DNA of 64,000 nt from Rhodococcus coprophilus NBRC 100603 (GTDB lineage: Bacteria > Actinomycetota > Actinomycetes > Mycobacteriales > Mycobacteriaceae), in assembly GCF_001895045.1 (NCBI RefSeq), contig NZ_BDAM01000010.1, forward strand, positions 186,001 through 250,000, read 5' to 3'. The position numbers and the translations under genes are program-made. How positions within the stretch are numbered: the stretch's first letter is position 1; each line of letters opens with the position of its first letter. The notes beneath the pieces were generated by a model. It saw only the letters and a list, made by a program, of their open reading frames with translations. It was not told the origin of the DNA and made no database searches. Below, one piece after another: positions 17,362 to 24,956 of the stretch.

Positions 17362-18144
17362 ATGACCGAGCCGATCCTGCTCACCGGGCAACACGGACCC
17401 GTCCGCACGCTCACCTTCAACCGCCCGAGACAGCGCAACGCCCTGAGCGCGGCCCTCATCGATACGTTGCGTAGCGAGCTGGCCGCAGCGGACGCCGACG
17501 AACAAACCGACGCCGTGATCCTGACCGGCACCGACCCCGCCTTCTGTGCGGGACTGGACCTGCAGGAACTCGGGACATCGGGTGGCAACCTCGGGCGGCT
17601 CGCGGACGACGGGATTCCCGTCGGGCATCCGTGGCGGCCGCTGGCCAAGCCCGTGATCGGCGCGATCAACGGAGCCGCGATCACGGGCGGCCTGGAGATG
17701 GCACTCGCCTGCGATTTCCTGATCGCTTCCGAACGAGCGCGCTTCGCCGACACCCACGCGCGTGTCGGCGTCCTGCCCGGCTGGGGTCTGACGGCGCGAC
17801 TGCCCGCGGCGGTCGGCGGGGCGTTCGCGCGCCGGATGAGCCTGTCCGGTGACTTCGTCGACGCCGAGACCGCCCTGCGCGTCGGACTGGTGACCGAGGT
17901 GGTGGCTCACGACCGGCTTCTGGACGCCGCACTCGGCCTCGCGACGACGATCGCCGGCAACGACCGGGCCGGGGTCCGCACCCTGCTCGGCTCTTACCGC
18001 CGCGCGGAAGAGCACGTCGTCGCCCCGTCGTTGCAGGCGGAGCAGGAGACGTCGCAGCAGTGGATGAAGGATTTCACTCCCGCACGGGTCGCCGAGCGTC
18101 GCGCCGACGTCATCGGTCGTGGACGCACCCAGAACGCTCCATAG
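17362..18144 (+). CDS. Enoyl-CoA hydratase/isomerase family (crotonase fold) lacking the usual catalytic glutamates
   Basis: This 260-residue crotonase has the oxyanion-hole segments PAFCAGLDL and INGAAITGGLEMALACDF. Against rat enoyl-CoA hydratase the glutamate of the PE(I/L)xLG motif is replaced by histidine (THARVGVLPGWG), and the second glutamate position falls in AFARRMSLSG, where arginine stands. Classical hydratase activity is therefore doubtful; isomerase, hydrolase or a binding role is possible. ATG 17362 follows GGAGG at seven bases. It is divergent from the kshA transcript and 86 bp upstream of a hydrolase gene, suggesting a role in the same degradation pathway. Confidence 0.85.
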   Translation: MTEPILLTGQHGPVRTLTFNRPRQRNALSAALIDTLRSELAAADADEQTDAVILTGTDPAFCAGLDLQELGTSGGNLGRLADDGIPVGHPWRPLAKPVIGAINGAAITGGLEMALACDFLIASERARFADTHARVGVLPGWGLTARLPAAVGGAFARRMSLSGDFVDAETALRVGLVTEVVAHDRLLDAALGLATTIAGNDRAGVRTLLGSYRRAEEHVVAPSLQAEQETSQQWMKDFTPARVAERRADVIGRGRTQNAP

Positions 18145-18230
18145 TCTGCGCTACGGGTCCCGGACACGGGTGCGATGAATTCCCGCGCTCGGCCGAGTCG
18201 ATAGGGAAGTACCGACTCGAAGGAGCCACC

Positions 18231-19109
18231 ATGACCCAGCCCGACACTCGCACGCTGGAAGTACCCGGCGCATCGCTCGTGTACGACGTGCGGGAGCCCT
18301 CCGGGCGCAGCACGTTCCCGACGCTGATCCTCGCGGCGTCACCGATGACCGCCGACGCGTTCGGCACTCTGGCGTCGTACTTCACCGACCGGACCGTGGT
18401 GACCTACGACCCGAGCGGCACCGGTCGGGGTGTGCGCACCGACACCACCGTCGGGTCCACGCCCCGCCTGCACGCCGACGACCTCGCGCACCTCATCGAC
18501 ACACTCGGCACCGGTCCGGTCGATCTGTTCGCGACCAGCGGCGGCGCCGTGAACGCCCTGGAACTGGTGTCCCGCAATCCCGAGCGCGTGCGCACCCTCG
18601 TGGCGCACGAGCCGCCGCTGGCGAAGATCCTTCCGGACCGCGACATGTTGCTGAAGGCGTGCACTGACATCCACGACACCTACTTGCGTATCGGAATGGG
18701 GCCGGGGATGACCAAGTTCATCACCCTCGTGGGGTGGAAAGGCGAACTGTCCGACGCGTATTTCGGTGCACCGGCACCTGACCCCGCCGCGTTCGGGCTC
18801 CCTATCGAGGACGACGGCTCGCGCGACGATCCGTTGCTGGCGCAGAACCTGCTGTCGTGCACGGGGTACGACCCGGATTTCCAGGCTCTCGCGGCCGCCT
18901 CCACGCGGATCGTTCCCGCGGCGGGTCGTGAGTCGGCCGATGAGATGGCAGCGCGGGGCGCATCAGCCCTCGCGGCCCGGCTCGGGCTGAATACGGTTTC
19001 GTTCCCCGGCGGCCATGGTGGATTCATGGGAGACGAGTACGGCATGCCGGGTGATCCGGAAGGATTCGCCGCCGTACTGAAAGAAGTGCTGCAACCCGCC
19101 CGAGTGTGA
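18231..19109 (+). CDS. Alpha/beta hydrolase
   Basis: This 292-residue cytoplasmic hydrolase has the elbow FATSGGAVNAL with the nucleophilic serine, a conserved YDPSGTGRG motif after strand 4 and the histidine in FPGGHGGFMGDEYG. The GGHGGF ending resembles aclacinomycin-methylesterase-like and other small esterases. The start ATG follows AAGGAGCCACC. It lies 86 bp after the crotonase and is convergent with kimA. It may hydrolyse an ester or a ring-cleavage product in the catabolic cluster. HsaD-type meta-cleavage hydrolases are possible, but the match is not close enough to claim. Confidence 0.8.
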   Translation: MTQPDTRTLEVPGASLVYDVREPSGRSTFPTLILAASPMTADAFGTLASYFTDRTVVTYDPSGTGRGVRTDTTVGSTPRLHADDLAHLIDTLGTGPVDLFATSGGAVNALELVSRNPERVRTLVAHEPPLAKILPDRDMLLKACTDIHDTYLRIGMGPGMTKFITLVGWKGELSDAYFGAPAPDPAAFGLPIEDDGSRDDPLLAQNLLSCTGYDPDFQALAAASTRIVPAAGRESADEMAARGASALAARLGLNTVSFPGGHGGFMGDEYGMPGDPEGFAAVLKEVLQPARV

Positions 19110-19118
19110 GCGGACTGA

Positions 19119-21104
19119 TCAGTTGCGGTCGTGGGGTACTCGCCTCGACGACCGCAACTGCCACGGCACACTGGTGACCATGACGCCGGACTGGAACAAC
19201 AACCGGCTTTTGATGCGCAGCGCACTCTGGTTGTGCAGCAAACCTTCCCACCAGTATCCCGTGACGTACTCGGGAACGAACACGGTGATCACCTCCCGCG
19301 GCGAGGTGCCCCGCCGCCGCTTCACGTAGTCGAGCACGGGCCGGGTGATCTCCCGGTACGGAGAGTCGATGACCTTGAGTGGAACGTCGATGTCGCTCTC
19401 TTCCCACGCCCGGACGAGTTGCCGGGTCTCCTCGTCGTCGACGTTGACGGTGACAGCCTCGAGGGTGTCGGGATTGGTCGCCCGGGCATACGCGAGGGCT
19501 CGGAGCGTAGGCCGGTGCAGCTTCGACACCAGCACGATCGAATGCGTGCGGCTCGGCAGCACCCCGTCCCACTGGCTGCGCTCGAGTTCCTCCGAAACCC
19601 GCGCGTAGTGGCGGTGGATGGCCCGCATCACTCCGAACACGACCACCATCGCAATGATCGCGATCCAGGCTCCGGCCACGAACTTGGTGATCAGCACGAT
19701 CACGAGAACAGTCGCGGTCATCGCCAGCCCCACCGAGTTCACGATCCGGGACCGACGCATCCGTCGCCGCTCCTGCGGATCGGTTTCGGTCGCCAGATGC
19801 CGGGTCCAATGCTTGATCATGCCCGTCTGGCTGAGCGTGAACGAGACGAACACCCCGACGATGTAGAGCTGGACGAGCCTGGTGACCTCCGCATCGAATG
19901 CCCACACCAGCGCGATCGCCGCCCCGGCGAGAAGCACGATGCCGTTGCTGAACGCCAGCCGGTCCCCTCGGGTACGCAGTTGACTCGGAAGATGGCGGTC
20001 CTGTGCGAGCACGGACGCCAGTACCGGGAATCCGTTGAAGGCGGTGTTGGCGGCAAGCACCAGAATCAGCGCCGTCACCCCGGTGACGAGATAGAAACCC
20101 ACGGGAAATCCCGAGAACACCGTCTCGGCGATCTGCGCCACCATCGTCTTCTGCCGGTAGTTCTCCGGTGCGCCGACGAGTTGCGTCGCGGGGTTCTCCG
20201 CGATCACCACACCCAGCCGCTCGGCAAGAACGATGATGCCCATGAACAGGGTGATCGCGATGGCGCCCAGCAGGAGCAGCGTCGTCGCGGCGTTGCGCGA
20301 TTTCGGTTTCCGGAATGCCGGCACGCCGTTGCTGATCGCCTCCACACCGGTCAGCGCGGCGCACCCCGACGAGAACGCCCGCGCGATCAGGAACACGAAG
20401 GCCAGACCCGCCAGATGCGACTGCTCCGCCTCGAGTTCGAAGCCCGACGACGGGGCGCGCAGGTCGTCGTCGAGGACGAAGATGCGGAACAGACCCCACA
20501 GCACCATCCCGCCGAGACAGAAGATGAAGGCGTAGGCGGGGATCGCGAAGGCCACGCCCGCTTCGCGTAGACCTCGCAGGTTGATCGCGGTCAGAAGCAC
20601 GATCGCGGCCATCGCGAAGAGCACCTTGTGGTGGTCGACGAACGGAATCGCCGACCCGATGTTCTGGGCGGCCGACGAGATCGACACCGCGACCGTCAGC
20701 ACGTAGTCGACGATGAGCGCGCTCCCGACCGTCAGACCCGCCGCGACTCCGAGATTCTTCGTCGCGACCTCGTAGTCGCCGCCTCCGGACGGGTAGGCAT
20801 GCACGTTCTGCCGGTAGCTCATGACCACCACCACCATCACCAGCGCGACGGCGATGCCGATCCACGACGAGAACGCATAGGCCGACAGTCCTGCGATCGA
20901 CAGGACGAGGAAGATCTCCTCCGGCGCGTACGCGACCGACGACAGTGCGTCGGAAGCGAACACCGGCAGGGCGATCCGTTTGGGCAGCAACGTGTGGCCG
21001 AGCGTGTCGCTGCGCAGCGGCCGCCCCAGGAGCACCCGCTTCGCGGCGCCGGAGGGCGCGGTGTGCAGGTTCGTCACGCTGCGCGCGTGGTCAGCCGGCG
21101 ACAT
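19119..21104 (-). CDS. kimA: KimA-type potassium transporter (APC superfamily)
   Basis: This 661-residue protein has about twelve membrane segments (residues 40-480) followed by a cytoplasmic domain of about 180 residues, the layout of the high-affinity K+/H+ symporter KimA (YdaO) of Bacillus. Landmarks are FASDALSSVAYAPEEI, YRQNVHAYPSGGGDYEVA and FSSGCAALTGVEAISNGVPAF. ATG 21104 lies inside the end of the upstream potassium channel gene (14-bp overlap), so translation is coupled. KimA proteins are usually checked by c-di-AMP through the C-terminal domain; no riboswitch was seen upstream. A general amino acid permease is the alternative, but the YPSGGGDYE segment and the partner gene favour potassium. 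Confidence 0.8.
   Translation of the reverse strand: MSPADHARSVTNLHTAPSGAAKRVLLGRPLRSDTLGHTLLPKRIALPVFASDALSSVAYAPEEIFLVLSIAGLSAYAFSSWIGIAVALVMVVVVMSYRQNVHAYPSGGGDYEVATKNLGVAAGLTVGSALIVDYVLTVAVSISSAAQNIGSAIPFVDHHKVLFAMAAIVLLTAINLRGLREAGVAFAIPAYAFIFCLGGMVLWGLFRIFVLDDDLRAPSSGFELEAEQSHLAGLAFVFLIARAFSSGCAALTGVEAISNGVPAFRKPKSRNAATTLLLLGAIAITLFMGIIVLAERLGVVIAENPATQLVGAPENYRQKTMVAQIAETVFSGFPVGFYLVTGVTALILVLAANTAFNGFPVLASVLAQDRHLPSQLRTRGDRLAFSNGIVLLAGAAIALVWAFDAEVTRLVQLYIVGVFVSFTLSQTGMIKHWTRHLATETDPQERRRMRRSRIVNSVGLAMTATVLVIVLITKFVAGAWIAIIAMVVVFGVMRAIHRHYARVSEELERSQWDGVLPSRTHSIVLVSKLHRPTLRALAYARATNPDTLEAVTVNVDDEETRQLVRAWEESDIDVPLKVIDSPYREITRPVLDYVKRRRGTSPREVITVFVPEYVTGYWWEGLLHNQSALRIKSRLLFQSGVMVTSVPWQLRSSRRVPHDRN
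19122..19160. terminator. Hairpin at the convergent hydrolase/kimA ends
   Basis: A perfect 12-bp stem (AGTTGCGGTCGT and ACGACCGCAACT) with a 15-base loop lies at the 3' end of kimA and just after the hydrolase stop. It probably ends the plus-strand transcript and overlaps the last kimA codons. Confidence 0.5.
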
Positions 21105-22173
21105 GACGCAGATACAGCAGGCGGTCGCCGCCGCGCAGGACGTCGACATCGGCGGTTCCGACGCGCAGAAGCCGCCCGTCGCGCTCGATGCCCACTACGA
21201 GATCGTGCAGAGCCCGAGGTGACATTCCTGCCTCCTCGGGTTCGATACTCCGTTCGGCCATTGCGAATCCTGCTTCGGGGGTGAGTAGGTCGTGGATCGT
21301 TTCCACGACATTGGGGGTGGTCCTGGCGACGCCGAGCAGCCGCCCGGCGGTTTCCGCCGAGACGACCACGGTGTCGGCGCCGGACTGTCGCAGCAGCGCG
21401 GTGTTCTCCGCCTCGCGTGCCGCCACGACGATACGAGCGGTCCCGGACAGTTCCCGGGCGGTGAGGGTGACCAGGACGGCGGTGTCGTCTCGGTCGATCG
21501 CCACGATCACCGCTGTGGCTCGCGGGACTCCGGCGAGATGCAGGACGTCCGACCGGCTCGCCGTCCCCTGGACGGTGACCAGGCCCCGGCGCCCGGCGGT
21601 CTCGACGGCCATCCGATCGGTATCCACCACGACGATCTCGGAGGGCGCGATCCCGTCGCTGACCATCGCGTCGACGGCCGTCCGCCCCTTGGTGCCGTAC
21701 CCGACGACGACGTAGTGGTTGCGGACACGCCGTCTCCATCTCTGGATGCGATATGCCTGCCGGGAGTCCTCCGTCAACGCGGCCAGAGTCGTGCCGACGA
21801 GGACGATCAGGAAGATGATCCGCAACGGCGTGACGACCAGCGCGTTGAGTGCCCGCGCGCCGGGAGTGACGGGGGTGATGTCCCCGTAGCCGGTGGTCGA
21901 GAGGGACACGCTCGCGTAGTAGACGCAGTCCATGAAGGAGAGCGGGTTGCCCTGGACGTCGCGAAAGCCGCTCCGTCCGAGGTACACCACCACGACCGCC
22001 ACGGCCAGCACGGCGGTCGCGTAACCGATCCGCCTCGCGATCTGCCGCGTCGGACCGAGGAAAACGTGGGGTACGCGCACGGTACCGACCAATGTGTAGG
22101 CCGGGCGCTCGGGTGGCGGTCCCGAACGGCTCGGCCGGGCGCGTAGGCTTCCGGCCACTCCGGCTCCCGTCAT
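21091..22173 (-). CDS. Potassium channel with RCK (TrkA-N) domain
   Basis: This 360-residue protein has two membrane helices (about 50-66 and 107-130) flanking a pore loop with the selectivity filter TTGYGD at residues 93-98. A cytoplasmic RCK domain follows, with the NAD-type glycine motif VVVGYGTKG at 155-163 and a small C-terminal RCK_C domain. This is the MthK/Kch-like two-helix channel plan, working as a tetramer in the membrane. I chose ATG 22173. The frame beyond is antisense to the thioesterase gene. It overlaps kimA by 14 bp, pairing a gated channel with a potassium importer in one transcript. Confidence 0.88.
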   Translation of the reverse strand: MTGAGVAGSLRARPSRSGPPPERPAYTLVGTVRVPHVFLGPTRQIARRIGYATAVLAVAVVVVYLGRSGFRDVQGNPLSFMDCVYYASVSLSTTGYGDITPVTPGARALNALVVTPLRIIFLIVLVGTTLAALTEDSRQAYRIQRWRRRVRNHYVVVGYGTKGRTAVDAMVSDGIAPSEIVVVDTDRMAVETAGRRGLVTVQGTASRSDVLHLAGVPRATAVIVAIDRDDTAVLVTLTARELSGTARIVVAAREAENTALLRQSGADTVVVSAETAGRLLGVARTTPNVVETIHDLLTPEAGFAMAERSIEPEEAGMSPRALHDLVVGIERDGRLLRVGTADVDVLRGGDRLLYLRHVAG

Positions 22174-22258
22174 GTGTCGCACGCGCGGAGATGCAGAATT
22201 GCAGAGTACGCCCGTCCGCGGGCGACGCAATAGCGCGAAACCACACCTGAGTGGCAAT

Positions 22259-23206
22259 ATGATTCTCATGAATGAGAATGAAGTTTCTAGTGACGGCTCC
22301 TCACTGCTGGTGATGAGCCGGCACACCTTCTCGTCCGACTTCGGCCTGCTCTCCCGGCTCGTCACCAAGGAACGCGCCGTGATGCGTTCGCTGCTCACCG
22401 ACAAACTGCGTTCCGGTGCCGATTCGGCGTCGCTCGGAGTGCTCACCACCCTGGTCGACATCGTCACGTCGAGTCCGGCGCTCGCTGCCTGCGGGCAGGA
22501 CTGGGTCGCCACCCAGGATCTCACCCTCCATGCCACCGGATGGCTGACCGAGGGTCCGATCGTCATCGACGCCGAACTCGTACGCATCGGCAAGAAGATG
22601 ATCCACGTGTCGGCGAATGTGTACGACGCACGCGGCACCACCGACCTCGACGACCTCATCGCCGCGCTCGACGCCGGAGACGAGGACGGGCCGATGCTTG
22701 CAGCGCGCGCACTCGTCACTTTCGCCCGGCTCCCGCGCACGGCCGCGCCCGACGCGGATTACTACACACCCGGAGAATGGGTGGGTATCGACCGCGAGTA
22801 TCCGTCCGCGCCCGTCGACGGGAGCATCTACGAACGCCTCGGCATGCGAACGCTCGACGCGGCCGAAGGCGTCCTGGAATTGGACCGAACCCCGTTCGTA
22901 GCCAACATGATCGGCACGATCCAGGGAGGCGCCCAGGCGTTGCTCGCGGAATCGGCCGCACAGGCCATGCGGCCCGATCTCGTGCCGACCGACATCCAGA
23001 TGCATTTCCTGTCGCAGGTACGGCAGGGCCCCGCCAGGTCCTACGGCACCGTGATCCGCGACAGCGCCGACCACTCGGTGATCAGCGTGCGTCTCGTCGA
23101 CGCGGGTGCCGACGATCAACTGCTCGCGCTGACGACGGTGACCTTGCAACGTCCGCCCGCACCCGATCTGCGCGGCGAAACGGGATCCGCTCACGCCGAT
23201 TCGTAA
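22259..23206 (+). CDS. Acyl-CoA thioesterase with two hot-dog domains
   Basis: This protein of about 315 residues carries two hot-dog folds: an N-terminal one around VMRSLLTDKLRS to VSANVYDA and a C-terminal PaaI-type one with GTIQGGAQALLAESAAQ, FLSQVRQGPARSYGTV and ALTTVTLQRP. Such proteins hydrolyse CoA thioesters in the cytoplasm to recycle CoA. The start is uncertain: ATG 22259 has GAGTGG four bases before it, ATG 22268 overlaps the inverted repeat, and ATG 22313 would leave 297 residues. It is divergent from the potassium channel gene. A second thioesterase lies at 23944. Confidence 0.75.
   Translation: MILMNENEVSSDGSSLLVMSRHTFSSDFGLLSRLVTKERAVMRSLLTDKLRSGADSASLGVLTTLVDIVTSSPALAACGQDWVATQDLTLHATGWLTEGPIVIDAELVRIGKKMIHVSANVYDARGTTDLDDLIAALDAGDEDGPMLAARALVTFARLPRTAAPDADYYTPGEWVGIDREYPSAPVDGSIYERLGMRTLDAAEGVLELDRTPFVANMIGTIQGGAQALLAESAAQAMRPDLVPTDIQMHFLSQVRQGPARSYGTVIRDSADHSVISVRLVDAGADDQLLALTTVTLQRPPAPDLRGETGSAHADS
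22262..22279. promoter_or_regulatory. AT-rich inverted repeat at the thioesterase start
   Basis: ATTCTCAT-GA-ATGAGAAT is a perfect 8+2+8 inverted repeat, unusually AT-rich here, overlapping the likely start codons of the thioesterase gene. It may be an operator that also affects the channel/kimA promoter. Confidence 0.4.
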
Positions 23207-23266
23207 GCGGATCCCCATCCGGCGCGCGGATCACACACCCACCCGAGAATGGGCGATCGAGAGCGG

Positions 23267-23551
23267 TCACCCCGAGCCGTGGGTGGCCGCGAAGATGATG
23301 AACCACACGAACAGTGCGCCCGTACCGAGCACCGTGCCCACGACGGTCTCGACGTAGTTTGTCGCCAGACCCTTCTCGATCCGGAGGAGACCGATCCACC
23401 CGCACACCACCGCGATCAGGCCTGCGGGAACGGAGACGAAGTCGCCGACGATCGGAACGAACGCAGTGAGCGCGGCAACGACGCCGGCCACCAGCGAAAC
23501 GTTCCCGAGGCCGTTGCGGTCGCGAGAATCGGTCGATTGCTTCGCCGGCAT
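23267..23551 (-). CDS. Small membrane protein (DUF4190-like)
   Basis: This 94-residue protein starts MPAKQSTDSRDRNGLGNVSL and has two membrane helices (about VSLVAGVVAALTAFV and VLGTGALFVWFIIFAA) joined by a short loop containing a CGWIGLLRI segment. This plan is like the DUF4190 family of small actinobacterial membrane proteins. ATG 23551 follows GGGAGCACGC; an earlier ATG at 23563 has no ribosome site. It stands alone on the minus strand between two plus-strand thioesterases. Its function is unknown. Confidence 0.65.
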   Translation of the reverse strand: MPAKQSTDSRDRNGLGNVSLVAGVVAALTAFVPIVGDFVSVPAGLIAVVCGWIGLLRIEKGLATNYVETVVGTVLGTGALFVWFIIFAATHGSG

Positions 23552-23943
23552 GCGTGCTCCCATGAGAACGGCGGATGTGTATCGCTATATCGTGCACCCT
23601 GGACGGTCTGCGTGTCGCGCCTCGGCGAGACCTGTACGCACCGCTTTCCCTCGCGGAACCCGGAATTCACCCCGCCGATCATCCTGCATATCCCGGCAGC
23701 GCGACCGATGGGCGTATAGCGTGTCGCACAGTTGCCTTCCCGCAACGCGCTGTACGCGTCTCCTCCCCTCTGACGCGGCGGCCGGACCCCGTCGGCACCC
23801 TCCCCTCGAATGCGCCGACGGGGTTCCCCGCACTCCCGACCGTTTCGGGCGCACGTTCCCGGCCATCGGCACAGCAGTTTGACCTCCGCTCACGGACACG
23901 GTCGACTACCGGTGGCCACTCACACGAACCCGGAGATCCCGCG
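23552..23943. other. Intergenic region, about 390 bp
   Basis: This gap separates the divergent small membrane protein and the second thioesterase. I see no gene with a ribosome site or domain in it. The A/T-containing stretch 23577-23600 (GTATCGCTATATCGTGCA) may hold the promoter of the membrane protein gene. Confidence 0.4.
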
Positions 23944-24618
23944 ATGACCGATGCTCTCGACGCTGTCGCCCGCCTTTTCGTCAACGACGGGCTTTCCGAA
24001 GACGAAATCGCTCGTCAGGCCGCGTTGTACGGTCCGCTCGCCGACGACGTCCGCGCGTTGATCCCGCTTGCCGTGCAGACCCGGGCCGGTGACGACGACG
24101 TGCGACAGGCGCGGGAGCACCTGGCAGCCGCGATGGAGTTGCTCGGGCGCACGAAGGAGGACCACCCCTTCGGAACCCGCTTCAACGACAACGGGAACTT
24201 CCGGGTGTGGGGCAACGCAGTGATGGGATTGCGCAACGCGATCGCCCCGCTGCACCGCATCAACCACGATCCCGACGGTCGCGTGTGGGCCGACTTCCAC
24301 CTGCATGTCGGTTTCGAAGGGCCCGCCGGACACACACACGGCGGAGTCTCCGCGCTCGTCCTGGATCAGTTGCTCGGTGACGCGGCGCGGGTGGGTGGCT
24401 CACCCGGAATGACGGGCACGCTCACTCTTCGCTACCGCAAACCCACCCCTCTCGGCGATCTGCACGGGGAAGCAAAACTCGACCGGACCGAAGGACGTAA
24501 GGCATTCGTCACCGGACACATTTCGGGGCCGCACGGGATCTGCGTCGAAGCAGAAGGCATCTTCATCAAGCCCCACTGGCCCGTCGAGGACGGCCGCGAC
24601 CGCAACCAGACGAGGTAA
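23944..24618 (+). CDS. PaaI family thioesterase
   Basis: This 224-residue protein has a helical N-terminal part of about 90 residues and a C-terminal hot-dog domain with the catalytic-type motif HVGFEGPAGHTHGGVSALVLDQLLGDAA, in which HGG and the following Asp are the usual PaaI/THEM4 signature. TLTLRYRKPTPLG and EAEGIFIKPHW complete the fold. It should hydrolyse medium- or long-chain acyl-CoA or aromatic acyl-CoA in the cytoplasm. ATG 23944 is preceded by GGAGATCCCGC. The hairpin at 24625 ends the transcript. Confidence 0.82.
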   Translation: MTDALDAVARLFVNDGLSEDEIARQAALYGPLADDVRALIPLAVQTRAGDDDVRQAREHLAAAMELLGRTKEDHPFGTRFNDNGNFRVWGNAVMGLRNAIAPLHRINHDPDGRVWADFHLHVGFEGPAGHTHGGVSALVLDQLLGDAARVGGSPGMTGTLTLRYRKPTPLGDLHGEAKLDRTEGRKAFVTGHISGPHGICVEAEGIFIKPHWPVEDGRDRNQTR

Positions 24619-24956
24619 CCACACGCGTCACCGCCGGTACCGAAGACCGCCGGTGACGCACCGGGCGCGCGGCCACGACCGCGCGCAGCATTCGCCGATC
24701 CCGCGCGTGACCAGGACGAATAGTCCGACGACACCCGAGCCGCGTCGATCGTTGCTTCCGGGACGAAAAGACTCACTACCACGTCGCGCGACGCGTGTCT
24801 CGTCGAGCATGGAAAAAGTTCTGCCTGATTCTCTGGAAACGAGAAGAAGATTCCCCTCCTGTGCAAGCATCATGCCCGACACCGGCCGAGTAAGGCTTCG
24901 GGCGCCGGGTCACCCGTTCACAGCGCTGGCCTCACGGCCCGGTGAAGGAGGCAGAC
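24619..24956. other. Intergenic region upstream of the ABC importer operon
   Basis: Apart from the terminator hairpin at 24625-24659 I see no gene. The rest presumably holds the promoter and regulatory sites of the ABC importer operon. A GTG at 24942 is in frame with the binding protein, but the AAGGAGG lies just after it and points to TTG 24957 as the start. Confidence 0.45.
24625..24659 (+). terminator. Hairpin terminator after the thioesterase
   Basis: The outer arms GCGTCACCG and CGGTGACGC pair perfectly, and an inner CGGT/ACCG stem extends them past one C-C mismatch to an ACCGAAG loop. It starts 7 bp after the thioesterase stop. Confidence 0.7.

Noticed and set aside
19131-20570. A 479-codon plus-strand frame opposite kimA
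   Set aside because: It has no domain or ribosome site and mirrors the kimA codon pattern.
22174-22258. Possible c-di-AMP (ydaO) riboswitch before the channel/kimA pair
   Set aside because: The gap is too short and no conserved riboswitch stems were found; only part of it lies upstream of the channel start.
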